Below, piece after piece: positions 8,689-18,899 of a stretch of DNA of 64,000 bases. Origin of the DNA: Methyloversatilis discipulorum (GTDB taxonomy: Bacteria > Pseudomonadota > Gammaproteobacteria > Burkholderiales > Rhodocyclaceae); contig NZ_ARVV01000001.1 in NCBI RefSeq assembly GCF_000385375.1, positions 2,108,001 through 2,172,000 of the forward strand, written 5' to 3'. Position 1 is the first letter of the stretch; each line of letters begins with the position of its first letter. Both the position numbers and the translations under genes were made by a program. Below the pieces are notes generated by a model. The model ran no database searches. It had not been told where the DNA came from and saw only the letters and a list, made by a program, of their open reading frames with translations.

Positions 8689-9384
8689 ATGAAGCTGCTT
8701 GCTCTCGAAACGTCCGCCGAAATCGCCTCCGTCGCGCTGCGCCTCGATGACCGCGTGTTGTCGAGGGAGGGCGGAACACCGGGCACGCACGCGCAGTTCA
8801 TCCTCGGCTGGGTGGGCGAATTGCTGGACGAGGCGGGCTTGACGCTGGGCCTGCTCGACGCGATCGCATTCAGCGCCGGCCCGGGCAGCTTCACCGGCCT
8901 GCGGCTGGCCGTGTCGGTGGCGCAGGGACTGGCGCTCGGCGCCGGGCTGCCGCTGGTGCCCGTGCCGACGCTGGATGCGCTCGCGCTGGGACGGGGTGAC
9001 GGGCTGCATCTGTGTTGCGTCGATGCGCGCATGAGCGAGGTCTATAGCGTGGCCTGCGAGGTACGGGGCGAGCAGGTCGACGCGCGCACCGACATCCGGG
9101 TCGGACCGCCCGACAGCCTGCCGCCGCCGCCGGACGACCCGGCGCACTGGCACGGTTGCGGCAGCGGTTTCGGACTGGCGCCGCTTGCGCAACTGGCGTG
9201 GACGGCGGATCTCGCTTCGATCGATGCCGCCGCTGCGGTGCATGCGCGCGATATCGCCCGGCTCGGTGCGATCCGTCTCGCCGCGGGCCTGACGGTCGAT
9301 GCTGCGCTGGCAGCCCCACTGTACGTGCGCGACAAGGTGGCGCAGACCACGGCCGAACGCCTGGCCGCGGGAGGTCGCGCTTGA
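8689..9384 (+). CDS. tsaB: tRNA threonylcarbamoyladenosine biosynthesis protein TsaB
   Basis: A 231-residue cytoplasmic protein of the TsaB family. With TsaD and TsaE it forms the complex that transfers the threonylcarbamoyl group to A37 of ANN-decoding tRNAs; TsaB is the ATPase-fold partner without its own catalysis. The sequence has the ASKHA-like N-terminus L-A-L-E-T-S and the diagnostic A-F-S-A-G-P-G-S-F-T-G-L-R motif near residues 65-77. I start at ATG 8689 because the longer frame from 8617 adds only unconserved residues. Its stop overlaps the next start (TGATG), so rimI is translationally coupled. Confidence 0.95.
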   Translation: MKLLALETSAEIASVALRLDDRVLSREGGTPGTHAQFILGWVGELLDEAGLTLGLLDAIAFSAGPGSFTGLRLAVSVAQGLALGAGLPLVPVPTLDALALGRGDGLHLCCVDARMSEVYSVACEVRGEQVDARTDIRVGPPDSLPPPPDDPAHWHGCGSGFGLAPLAQLAWTADLASIDAAAAVHARDIARLGAIRLAAGLTVDAALAAPLYVRDKVAQTTAERLAAGGRA

Positions 9385-9872
9385 TGGCGGCTGCTGGCGT
9401 CAGCTTCGGCACGGTCACCTCGTTCGCGCCGATGCGCTACGAGGACCTCGACGAGGTGGCGCGCATCGAGCGCACGCTGTTCGATTTCCCATGGACCCGC
9501 GTCAATTTCGCGGACTCCCTGAGTGCCGGCTACTGCTGCCGTGTCATGTGGCAGGGGCGCTCGATGGCGGGTTACGCGGTCATGATGTGCGTGCTCGACG
9601 AGGCTCACCTGCTGAATCTCAGCGTAGCGCGCGAATATCAGTGCCACGGGCTCGGTCGGCGATTGCTCGCCCACCTCGGCCGCGAGGCGATGAACCATGG
9701 CGCGGCCCGCATGTTTCTCGAAGTCCGGCCGTCCAACGTGGCCGCGCGTGCGTTGTACGAGCGCACCGGCTTTCAGCCGATAGGGCGGCGTCCGCGCTAT
9801 TACCCGGCGCTGGACGGCCGCGAGGATGCCATCGTGATGAGCGCAGAACTGGACGACACATGGATGCTATGA
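9384..9872 (+). CDS. rimI: Ribosomal protein S18 alanine N-acetyltransferase RimI
   Basis: A 162-residue GNAT acetyltransferase. The acetyl-CoA signature Q-C-H-G-L-G-R-R-L-L (motif A) lies near residue 90, followed by E-V-R-P-S-N-V-A-A-R-A-L-Y-E-R-T-G-F, the standard motif B, and the R-R-P-R-Y-Y-P segment typical of RimI. RimI acetylates the N-terminal alanine of ribosomal protein S18. Position directly after tsaB, with overlapping codons, is the common arrangement and supports RimI over a generic GNAT. The N-terminal extension of about 12 residues before the domain is a little long. Confidence 0.92.
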   Translation: MAAAGVSFGTVTSFAPMRYEDLDEVARIERTLFDFPWTRVNFADSLSAGYCCRVMWQGRSMAGYAVMMCVLDEAHLLNLSVAREYQCHGLGRRLLAHLGREAMNHGAARMFLEVRPSNVAARALYERTGFQPIGRRPRYYPALDGREDAIVMSAELDDTWML

Positions 9873-9882
9873 GGTCACCGCG

Positions 9883-10659
9883 ATGAGCCGCCGCGATTCG
9901 ATGCTGCGCGAAATGGGCATCGCACCGCTGTGGCGCGATCGCGCCTCGCCGTCGCCGCAGCAGGCCGTGGCGGAGGCCCTGCCGGAGACACAAGTGCCGG
10001 CAGAGGCGTCGCGTCCGGCCGCTCCGGAGCGTGTCGAAGTCGCACCTGCGCGACCGGTTGCGCCCGTGGTGGCGCCGGTCGCTGCGCCATCCGCAACCGT
10101 GTCGGCCGAGGGGCTGGGTTGGGACGAACTGGAACAGCGCATCCGCGCCTGCCACGCCTGCCGCCTAAGCGAACGTCGCACGCAGGCGGTGCCCGGCGTG
10201 GGCGACCGCGAAGCGGACTGGCTGTTCGTTGGCGAAGGGCCTGGTGCGGAAGAGGACGCACGCGGCGAGCCCTTCGTCGGCCAGGCCGGCAAGCTGCTCG
10301 ATGCGATGCTGGCCTCACTCGGGCTGGCGCGCGGCCACAACGTCTACATCGCCAACGCGGTGAAATGCCGGCCGCCGGGCAATCGCACGCCCGAGGCCGA
10401 CGAGATCGCAACCTGTCACCCCTATCTGGATCGCCAGATCGAACTGATCCGGCCGCGCATCATCGTCGCGCTCGGCCGGCCGGCGGCACAGACGCTGCTC
10501 GGCGGCGAGATCAAGATTGCCGCTGCGCGCGGCCGTCTGTTCCAGCGCAAGGGCGTTCCGGTGGTGGTGACCTATCATCCTGCCTATCTGCTGCGTAACC
10601 CGCAGGACAAGGCGCGGGCCTGGGAAGATCTTTGCTTCGCGCGTGCCAGCGTCGTCTGA
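9883..10659 (+). CDS. Family 4-type uracil-DNA glycosylase (4Fe-4S)
   Basis: A 258-residue base-excision repair enzyme. Residues 1-80 are a low-complexity Ala/Pro/Val-rich leader; the domain starts near 80. The motif G-E-G-P-G-A-E-E-D-A-R-G-E-P-F-V-G-Q-A-G (118-137) is the uracil-binding/water-activating region and T-Y-H-P-A-Y-L-L-R near the end is the second active-site motif. C90, C93, C162 and C178 have the spacing of the 4Fe-4S ligands of family 4 enzymes. The gene is 10 bp after rimI; tsaB-rimI-udg is a familiar betaproteobacterial cluster. Confidence 0.93.
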   Translation: MSRRDSMLREMGIAPLWRDRASPSPQQAVAEALPETQVPAEASRPAAPERVEVAPARPVAPVVAPVAAPSATVSAEGLGWDELEQRIRACHACRLSERRTQAVPGVGDREADWLFVGEGPGAEEDARGEPFVGQAGKLLDAMLASLGLARGHNVYIANAVKCRPPGNRTPEADEIATCHPYLDRQIELIRPRIIVALGRPAAQTLLGGEIKIAAARGRLFQRKGVPVVVTYHPAYLLRNPQDKARAWEDLCFARASVV

Positions 10660-10715
10660 CAGCGTCGGTGCCTGGCCGGCGCTAGCATCGCGCCACTTTC
10701 ATCCGGAGTCCCCAC

Positions 10716-11267
10716 GTGCCCACCCTCAGAAACCTCGCGATCGCCCTCAGTCTGACTGCGTTTGCAGCGCCGATTCTTGCCCAGCCACCGGCCCATGCGC
10801 CGGCGCACGGCTGGCGCAAGAAGAACGATCCGCACTACGTCGGCTACACCGGCTACAAGTGGAACGACGACTACGGCATCCGCTCGGGCCGCTGCAATCG
10901 CGAAGCGGTCGGCGCAGCACTGGGCGGGACGGTGGGCGGTCTGGTCGGCTCGACAGTGTCGGATCGCGACAGCCGCCTCGTTGCCATCGTGCTCGGTACC
11001 ACGATAGGCGCGCTGATCGGTGCCCGCATCGGCCGTGACCTCGATGAGGCGGACCGCGCCTGCATCGGTCACGCACTGGAACTGGCCGACAACGGCAAGC
11101 CGGTACGCTGGATGTCGGAAGGCGTCAGCTACATGCTGACGCCGGGCAAGGCGAGCGGGGATGGCTGTCGCAGCTACACGCTGCGTGGCGAGGCGAACGG
11201 CCGCAGCGACACGTCGAAGGGAACGGCCTGTCGTCGTGACGACGGCGCCTGGGTGCCGCGCGGCTAG
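10716..11267 (+). CDS. Exported glycine-zipper (2TM) protein
   Basis: A 183-residue exported protein. A signal peptide spans about residues 1-22 (cleavage after A-P-I-L-A-Q). A glycine-zipper segment follows near residues 67-110 (A-L-G-G-T-V-G-G-L-V-G-S-T-V and V-L-G-T-T-I-G-A-L-I-G-A-R-I-G), a two-helix membrane motif of the Rick_17kDa/surface-antigen class. The C-terminal third, with C125, C157 and a late Cys, resembles the small domain of outer-membrane 17-kDa antigen-like proteins. There is no lipobox cysteine. The GTG start has a CGGAG site 10 bases upstream. Function is unknown. Confidence 0.78.
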   Translation: MPTLRNLAIALSLTAFAAPILAQPPAHAPAHGWRKKNDPHYVGYTGYKWNDDYGIRSGRCNREAVGAALGGTVGGLVGSTVSDRDSRLVAIVLGTTIGALIGARIGRDLDEADRACIGHALELADNGKPVRWMSEGVSYMLTPGKASGDGCRSYTLRGEANGRSDTSKGTACRRDDGAWVPRG

Positions 11268-11352
11268 GGTCTGTGGACATAGAATCGCGCTGCAAACGCG
11301 GTTCGCGATTCAACGGAAACGGACCCTAGACTCCGATCCGACGGCGACGCGG

Positions 11353-12618
11353 TCAGTGGATCGCGCCGTCGTCCAGCTGCGCGACGTCGTCGTGCCTGCG
11401 TTGATTCGCGTGGTGCCATTTGCGCACCGCGTACATGGTCGCCGCGACGAAAGCGCCGAACAGGATCATGACCACGTAGACCGACAGGCCGGCCGCCAGC
11501 AGGGCGGCATAGAGCCCGGTCATGATCAGGATGGACAGGTTTTCGTTGAAGTTCTGCACGGCGATCGAATTGCCGGCACCCATCAGCATGTGACCGCGAT
11601 GCTGCAGCAGCGCATTCATCGGCACCACGAAGAAACCCGCACAGGCGCCGATCAGCACCAGCAGCGGCACCGCCAGCCACAGATTGCTCACCAGCACCAT
11701 CAGCGGCACCAGTACGCCCATCGCGATGCCGAGCGGGATCACCCGCACCGAGGCGCGCAAGGAGATACGCCGCGCGGCCATCACCGCGCCGATGGCAATG
11801 CCCACCGCCACCACACCCTGCAGCTTGGACGCCTGAGACAGACCCATGCCGAGCGCGCGGTCGGCCCAGTCGATCACGATGAACTGCAGCGTGGCGCCCG
11901 CTCCCCAGAACAGCGTGGTGACCGCCAGCGAAATCTGCCCCAGCTTGTCCCGCCACAGACCGGTGAAACAGCGGCTGAAGTCGACGAGCAGTGCGACCGG
12001 GCTGGCGTGCAGCGGCTTCATCGGCACGCCGGTATCCGGAATATAGAGGTTGAAGAATGCTGCAAGTGCGTACAGTCCGCCGACGATGATCAGACTGACC
12101 TCGACCGTGGTGTCCAGGCCGGTGTCGATCAGTGGCAGGTCGATGGCAAGCAGGCGCGCGCTCAGCGACGGATCGATCAGCAGTCCGCCCATCAGCACGC
12201 CGAGGATGATGGCGCCGACCGTCAGGCCTTCGATCCAGCCATTGGCGACGACCAGCAGACGGTGCGGCAGGTACTCGGTCAGGATGCCGTACTTGGCCGG
12301 CGAATAGGCGGCCGCGCCAAGACCGACGACGGCGTAGGCGAACAGCGGGTGCACCCAGCCGAACATCAGCACACAGCCGCCCACCTTGATCATGTTGCTG
12401 ATGAACATGACCCGCCGCTTCGGCATCGAGTCGGCGAAGGCGCCGACGAAAGCGGCCAGCGCCACATAGGAAATTGTGAAGAACAGCTTGAGCAGCGGAA
12501 TCTGCCAACCCGGCGCCTGCATGTCCTTCAGCAGATAGATGGCAACGACCAGCAGGGCATTGTCGGCGAGCGCGGAGAAGAACTGCGCCGCCATGATGAT
12601 GTAGAAGCCAAAAGGCAT
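11353..12618 (-). CDS. lplT: Lysophospholipid transporter LplT (MFS)
   Basis: A 421-residue, 12-segment major facilitator protein. The N-terminus A-A-Q-F-F-S-A-L-A-D-N-A-L-L and the block G-A-A-A-Y-S-P-A-K-Y-G-I-L-T-E-Y-L-P near residue 105 are characteristic of LplT, which flips lysophospholipids across the inner membrane for re-acylation. In enterobacteria the partner acyltransferase Aas is adjacent or fused; no aas is present here, so re-acylation would rely on an enzyme encoded elsewhere. The gene is divergent from the LysR regulator, sharing a region of about 246 bp. Confidence 0.9.
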   Translation of the reverse strand: MPFGFYIIMAAQFFSALADNALLVVAIYLLKDMQAPGWQIPLLKLFFTISYVALAAFVGAFADSMPKRRVMFISNMIKVGGCVLMFGWVHPLFAYAVVGLGAAAYSPAKYGILTEYLPHRLLVVANGWIEGLTVGAIILGVLMGGLLIDPSLSARLLAIDLPLIDTGLDTTVEVSLIIVGGLYALAAFFNLYIPDTGVPMKPLHASPVALLVDFSRCFTGLWRDKLGQISLAVTTLFWGAGATLQFIVIDWADRALGMGLSQASKLQGVVAVGIAIGAVMAARRISLRASVRVIPLGIAMGVLVPLMVLVSNLWLAVPLLVLIGACAGFFVVPMNALLQHRGHMLMGAGNSIAVQNFNENLSILIMTGLYAALLAAGLSVYVVMILFGAFVAATMYAVRKWHHANQRRHDDVAQLDDGAIH

Positions 12619-12864
12619 CGAACGTCTGCAGCCGGATCTGGCCGCCGGCCGGGCGAAAAAAGTGCGCCTTTATACCATGAACCCCCTGACGCCCTTGCCA
12701 CCCCCGCGCTTCGTGTCACAAAGCGTATCCTGTCGCGCCGCAACACGATTTCGGCATCCGCAGCGCTGCTGTCGCATCGCGTCCACTGACGCATTTTGGT
12801 TTACCCGCCAACCCCGACTTGGTCTATAACCACGAGGGCAGGCGTCACTTATATAGAGGGAAAA

Positions 12865-13764
12865 ATGCCCGATAGAAGGCTGGAAGTCTTTCACGCAGCA
12901 GCGAGCCAGATGTCGTTCACGCGCGCGGCGGAACTGCTGCAGATGACCCAGCCTGCGGTCACTTTCCAGATCAAGCAGCTGGAAGAGCATTTCGGCACCC
13001 GGCTGTTCGAGCGCGCCCACGGCCGCGTGTCGCTGACGCCCGAAGGCGTCAAGGTGAAGGACTACGCGGACCGCATCCTCGACCTGTTCGCCAGTCTCGA
13101 AAACGAGCTGCAGGCGATGGCCACCGACCTGCGCGGCCATCTGCTGATCGGCGCCACGCCCACCGTCGCCGAGTACCACCTGCCGCCGGTGCTGGCCGAA
13201 TTCCGTATCGCCCATCCGAACGTGGTGCCGCGCTTGACCGTCGACAACCCTGACGTGATCGAGGACATGGTGGATCAGCGCGTGCTCGACATCGGCATCG
13301 TCGAAGGCCTCGGGCGCGGCGGCTCGCAGGTGATGGTCGAACCCTGTGCAGAGGACGAACTGGTGGTCGTCTGTTCGCCCGATTTCCCGCTCGCCAAGCT
13401 GAAGGAAGTGACGCCCGAACATCTGCTGCTGCATCCCTGCGCCGGGCGCGACGCGGGCAGTGTACGCGCGCTGCTCGAGAACTACCTGTCGCGCGGCGGC
13501 GTCGATCCGGCCAAGCTGCCACTGGCGTTCGAGCTCGATCGACTGTCCTCGGTCAAGGGTGTGCTCGAGCGCGGCCTGGCCTACGCCATCCTGTCGCAGG
13601 CGGCCATCCGCCATGAAACCAGTCTCGGTCTTCTGGTGGCGATACCGCTGCGGCCGCGGCTGGTGCGGCACATGACGCTGCTGTACCCGTCGGAACGCTT
13701 CCGTACTTATATGGCGAAACAGTTCGGCGAGTTCGCAGCAGCCCGGCTGTCGCAGCGCCGATAG
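12865..13764 (+). CDS. LysR-family transcriptional regulator
   Basis: A 299-residue LysR-type regulator. The N-terminal winged HTH (residues 2-60) reads F-H-A-A-A-S-Q-M-S-F-T-R-A-A-E-L-L-Q-M-T-Q-P-A-V-T-F-Q-I-K-Q-L-E; a linker helix and a periplasmic-binding-like effector domain (about 90-295) follow. I chose ATG 12865, which has an AGAGGG site 4 bases upstream and begins the HTH; the frame can extend to 12796 without conserved sequence. It is divergent from lplT, so it may regulate itself and lplT, but no effector or operator can be assigned. The subfamily resembles CbbR/CysB-like anabolic regulators only generally. Confidence 0.88.
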   Translation: MPDRRLEVFHAAASQMSFTRAAELLQMTQPAVTFQIKQLEEHFGTRLFERAHGRVSLTPEGVKVKDYADRILDLFASLENELQAMATDLRGHLLIGATPTVAEYHLPPVLAEFRIAHPNVVPRLTVDNPDVIEDMVDQRVLDIGIVEGLGRGGSQVMVEPCAEDELVVVCSPDFPLAKLKEVTPEHLLLHPCAGRDAGSVRALLENYLSRGGVDPAKLPLAFELDRLSSVKGVLERGLAYAILSQAAIRHETSLGLLVAIPLRPRLVRHMTLLYPSERFRTYMAKQFGEFAAARLSQRR

Positions 13765-13810
13765 TACAATCCGGGGCTTCGCCGCTCGCAGTTCCCGCCG
13801 AACGCCCCTC

Positions 13811-14971
13811 ATGTCGCGCCCGCACTACACCGAACCCTTTCCGCTTTTCCGTCCCATCCACGCCTGCATCGATTTCGATGCGCTGCGCCACAACTATCTG
13901 CGCACGCGCGAGCTCGCCGGCGGCGTCAAGATGTGGGCCGTGATCAAGGCCAACGCCTACGGTCACGGCATCATGCGCATCGCGCGCGGCCTGGCGACGC
14001 TGGCCGACGGCTTCGCGCTGCTCGACCTGGAAGACGCCGTCCGCCTGCGCGAAGCCGGCATCACGCAGCCCATCCTGCTGCTCGAAGGTTTCTTCGGCGC
14101 CAAGGACCTGCCGGAAATCGCCGCGCGCAGGCTGTCCACCGTGGTGCACACGCTGGAGCAGCTCGACTGGCTCGAATCGGCGCAACTGCCGGCCGGCGCG
14201 CGCATTCCGCTCTTCCTGAAGGTGAATACCGGCATGAACCGGCTTGGCATTACGCCGGCCCAGGTGCCGGCCGCACTGGCGCGCCTGCGCGCCTGGCCGC
14301 ACGCCGGTCAGATCGGCCTGATGACCCATTTTGCCGACGCCGACGGCGAGCGCGGTGTCGATGCCCAGTTCGCGCGTTTCGCGCCGCTGGCCGCCCAGTT
14401 CGACGGCCCGGTGTCGATGGCGAATTCCGCCGCCTTGCTGCGCTTCCCGCAGACGCACGCCGACTGGGTACGCCCCGGCATCCTGCTGTATGGCGCCAGC
14501 CCGGCCACGGCCCACGCGACGGCTGCCGACATCGGCCTGAAGCCGGTCATGCGCTTCGAGGCGCGGGTCATCGCGGTGCAACACCTGCAACCGGGCGACC
14601 GCGTCGGCTACGGCGGCATGTTCACCGCCGAGCGTTCGATGCGCGTCGGCACCGTGGCCTGCGGCTACGCTGACGGCTACCCCCGTCACGCGCCAAGCGG
14701 CACCCCGGTGGCGGTCGATGGTGTGCGCAGCCGGCTGGTCGGCCGGGTGTCGATGGACATGATCGCCGTCGACCTGACGGATATTCCGCAAGCCGGCCTC
14801 GGCAGCGTGGTCGAACTGTGGGGCGAACACGTGTCGCTGGACGAAGTGGCGATGCGTGCCGGTACGGTCAATTACGAGCTGGTCTGTGCATTGGCCCTGC
14901 GCGTGCCGGCGGTCGAGATCGGCGCGGCCGAACTGCCTGAAACGCAACTGGCCGTCGCACTCGCCCGCTGA
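13811..14971 (+). CDS. alr: Alanine racemase
   Basis: A 386-residue PLP enzyme interconverting L- and D-alanine for peptidoglycan. PLP attaches at K46 in V-I-K-A-N-A-Y-G-H-G; the opposite-face base Y267 is in R-V-G-Y-G-G-M-F, and the C-terminal G-R-V-S-M-D-M-I motif is present. It is about 15-25 residues longer than common homologues because of an N-terminal tail before H-A-C-I-D. It lies 5 bp before radA, forming an alr-radA pair frequently seen in betaproteobacteria. Confidence 0.96.
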   Translation: MSRPHYTEPFPLFRPIHACIDFDALRHNYLRTRELAGGVKMWAVIKANAYGHGIMRIARGLATLADGFALLDLEDAVRLREAGITQPILLLEGFFGAKDLPEIAARRLSTVVHTLEQLDWLESAQLPAGARIPLFLKVNTGMNRLGITPAQVPAALARLRAWPHAGQIGLMTHFADADGERGVDAQFARFAPLAAQFDGPVSMANSAALLRFPQTHADWVRPGILLYGASPATAHATAADIGLKPVMRFEARVIAVQHLQPGDRVGYGGMFTAERSMRVGTVACGYADGYPRHAPSGTPVAVDGVRSRLVGRVSMDMIAVDLTDIPQAGLGSVVELWGEHVSLDEVAMRAGTVNYELVCALALRVPAVEIGAAELPETQLAVALAR

Positions 14972-14976
14972 ACAAG

Positions 14977-16338
<1,362 letters not shown>

Positions 16339-16379
16339 CGAAGGTTGCGGAAGCGGTCTCCTGACCGCGACTGATACCT

Positions 16380-16565
16380 GAAGCGAAACCGGCGGCCTGC
16401 ATACGCCGCGTCGCGGCCAAGGCCGCTCTCACAGGGAGGGCGCAAGACTCGCAGCAGGAGGCTTTGCAAGGGTTCTGTGGGAGGGGTCTTGACCCCGACG
16501 GCAGCCTGCATCGAAGCCTGCGGCCGACGGCAGCCAAGTCGCGGCCAAGGCCGCTCCCACAATAA
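16380..16565. repeat. REP-like dispersed repeat (two partial copies)
   Basis: The 295-bp gap after radA holds two copies, in the minus orientation, of the repeat found near 43.6 and 57.2 kb. Each has the palindromic core TCGCGGCCAAGGCCGCT (near 16411 and 16544). The second also has GAGGGGTCTTGACCCCGAC (near 16481), the reverse of the GTCGGGGTC-A-GACCCC element of the other copies. Core plus flanking TGGGAG resembles the extragenic REP/palindromic families of proteobacteria. No gene is seen in this gap. Confidence 0.75.
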
Positions 16566-16633
16566 TCGCGCCTGATCTAGCTGCCGAGGGACGACTTCGA
16601 GCACATCCGCGGCCTGTCCCCGCGCACGAACGC

Positions 16634-17527
16634 TCAGTGCGCAGCCATGGCGGGCTGCAGCAGCGCAGTCGGCGCCTGCAGTTCCCGTCGCAGTTCGACA
16701 CCGCATTCATCGACCCACGCATACACGCTGTCGATGGCGCGGGTCGCTTCGGCGAACCAGGCCTGGGCAGTGATACCGCCTGTCTCGCCCAGCAGATTGC
16801 GGCGCAGCGTCGTCATCATGCCGCCGACATTGCGTCCAGCCTCGATCGCGGCGCGGCTGCCGTCGGCCGCAGCCAGTGCCTGCCGGACCAGCGCATCGAT
16901 GCGTGCGGCGAGGAACATCAGGCGTACGCGCGCCACCGGTGCGCACTGACCACGCGATGCGACGCCGGTGCCGATGGCGCGGGCCTGACCGAGGTATTCG
17001 GCCAGTGCCGGCAGACTGGCGACGTGGTTGCGTACGCGGCCCGCATCGACGCGACCGGCCGCGCCCAGTTCGACCCGACTTTCGCCCAGCGCGTCCAGCC
17101 ACTCAAGCGCACGCGACACCAGTTGGCCGTGGCGGCTCAGGCTCTGTTCGGGCAACAGTCCACCATTGCCGAGCAGCTCGATCAGCTCGCGCCACTGGAA
17201 GCGGAACACCATCAGTTCGTTGTGAGTGAGGCAGGCACGCGGCATCGCCTCCTCGGCGCGCACGGTGCCGTCGAGTGTCGCGATGCAGCGATCGATCTCC
17301 AGCTGCCGTTGCCGCATCTGCGGGGCGAAGCTGGCATCGCCCGCCAGCCATGCGACGCTCATGCCGCGGTGCTGTTGCAGCGTGCGCACCAGCTGCAGCA
17401 GCAGCGCACAGTCGTCGAGCGCGCGCAGTGCCGTGTGCGCAGTCTGCGAGGCCGTTCTGCGCCGGTGCCAGGACAGCAGCGCCAGGGCCACTATCAGCGC
17501 GGTGGAGATGAAAATTGCATTCAGCAT
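16634..17527 (-). CDS. Membrane-anchored NIT-like (nitrate/nitrite sensing) domain protein
   Basis: A 297-residue protein with one N-terminal membrane segment ([17 protein letters not shown]) and an all-helical domain. The segment [22 protein letters not shown] near residues 47-68 matches the opening helix of NIT domains (x-L-x-x-E-R-G-x-S), which sense nitrate/nitrite in NasR and some receptors; the assignment is by pattern and the ligand is inference. There is no output domain. Its ATG overlaps the last 7 bases of the chemoreceptor gene upstream, so the two are coupled and may act as one sensory unit. Confidence 0.65.
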   Translation of the reverse strand: MLNAIFISTALIVALALLSWHRRRTASQTAHTALRALDDCALLLQLVRTLQQHRGMSVAWLAGDASFAPQMRQRQLEIDRCIATLDGTVRAEEAMPRACLTHNELMVFRFQWRELIELLGNGGLLPEQSLSRHGQLVSRALEWLDALGESRVELGAAGRVDAGRVRNHVASLPALAEYLGQARAIGTGVASRGQCAPVARVRLMFLAARIDALVRQALAAADGSRAAIEAGRNVGGMMTTLRRNLLGETGGITAQAWFAEATRAIDSVYAWVDECGVELRRELQAPTALLQPAMAAH

Positions 17528-18720
17528 GTCGGTTCGAAGCGGTAGGTTTTGAGCGTGTCGCCGAGCTGTCCGGCCATCTGTTCGAGATAGCCCGACAGTT
17601 CCTGGTTGTCATGCACCAGGTGCTCGTTCCGTTCGGCAAGGCCGGCGACCTGTTCGACGTCGCGCGCCAAGGCTTCGGCGGCGCGGCTCTGTTCGATGCT
17701 GGCCTGGGCGATTTCGGTCACCGCGTGCAGCGTGGTGTCGATCTGTGCCGCGATATGCTGCAGGCCGGCGAGCACCGTGGCCGTCTCAGCGGAGCCCAGC
17801 GCGACTTCGTCGCCGGCAGCGCGCAATGCCTGGCTGGCGGCCGACACTTCACCCTGCAGGCGCTCGATCAGCGCCTGAACCTCGTCAGTGGCCTGCCGGG
17901 TCAGGCCGGCCAGCTTGCCCACTTCGTCGGCGACCACGGCGAAGCCACGCCCGGCCTCACCGGCGCGCGCCGCCTCGATCGCTGCGTTGAGTGCCAGCAG
18001 ATTGGTCTTCTCGGCGATCGAGGCGATGGTGCCGACGATGCCGCCGATGTCGATCGAACAGGTATCAAGCTGGGCCATGCGTTCACCGGCTGTCTGCATG
18101 TCGGCGGCGATGTCGTCCATGCGCAGGCCCAGCTGTCTGCCTGTGCGCATGCCGTCGCCAGCTGCCTCGTGCGCGGCGCGCGCCATTGCGGCGGCGTCGC
18201 CGGCCTGTTCGGAACTGAGCGCGAGACTGGTCGACAGCTGTTCGAGCGTCGCGGCCGACCCGACGGTCACTTCGCGCTGCGAGCGCACGCCGCTGTCGCC
18301 GGCCTGCGCGTTGGCGCTGCTCTCGCGCGCCGAGTGCTCCAGCTCGCGTACCGCGCGCGACAGTCGAGTCATCAGCCGGACGAATGAGCGCGCCATGCTG
18401 TTCATGCTCTCCAGCAGCGCCGGGGCATCGATGCTGCCGGGCTGCAGTCGGACGGTCAGGTCACCGCTTTCGAGCGCCATGGCGAAGCGGGTCAGCGCCT
18501 GTTGCGCGCGCGCCTCGCGTCGTCGCTGCAGCGACAGGCAGAACAGGCTTGCAGCGAGCGGCAGCAGCGCAGTGGTCGCCACCCAGCCCGACAGGCTGGC
18601 AAGCCAGCCGGCGGCAAAGGCGAGCACGATGGCAAGCGCGCCGTGCAGCGAAGTCGAGAGCGGGAGACGCAGACGGATGCTTGCCTGCGAGGTCGGATCT
18701 GGGAGCGTGAGCGTATTCAT
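17521..18720 (-). CDS. Methyl-accepting chemotaxis protein without periplasmic sensor domain
   Basis: A receptor of about 399 residues from the ATG at 18720 (MNTLTLP). Two adjacent membrane segments (near residues 25-65) are joined by only a few residues, so there is no periplasmic ligand domain. A short HAMP-like segment follows, then the coiled-coil signalling domain with the highly conserved hairpin region [27 protein letters not shown]. An in-frame ATG at 18732 is possible, and the frame runs open to 18810 without conserved sequence. Sensing may depend on the coupled NIT-like protein downstream. Confidence 0.88.
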   Translation of the reverse strand: MNTLTLPDPTSQASIRLRLPLSTSLHGALAIVLAFAAGWLASLSGWVATTALLPLAASLFCLSLQRRREARAQQALTRFAMALESGDLTVRLQPGSIDAPALLESMNSMARSFVRLMTRLSRAVRELEHSARESSANAQAGDSGVRSQREVTVGSAATLEQLSTSLALSSEQAGDAAAMARAAHEAAGDGMRTGRQLGLRMDDIAADMQTAGERMAQLDTCSIDIGGIVGTIASIAEKTNLLALNAAIEAARAGEAGRGFAVVADEVGKLAGLTRQATDEVQALIERLQGEVSAASQALRAAGDEVALGSAETATVLAGLQHIAAQIDTTLHAVTEIAQASIEQSRAAEALARDVEQVAGLAERNEHLVHDNQELSGYLEQMAGQLGDTLKTYRFEPTC

Positions 18721-18899
18721 GCCTGCGCTCATGCAAGAGGCAGGCCACCCGTCGCCTTCCGCATTCCTGCGTGGCAAAGGTCGCGCCGAGCGCGGTGCGA
18801 TGCACACCACCGGTGCGCGCGCGCACCGATGCCGAGCGCATCGTCGGCAGTAGTTGCCGCGACCGGCGTGTTACGGCGCCCCCATCCGGGAGCGGTTGA

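Noticed and set aside
16339..16633. CRISPR-like repeats after radA
   Set aside because: Only two unequal, palindromic copies without regular spacers; they belong to the REP-like family.
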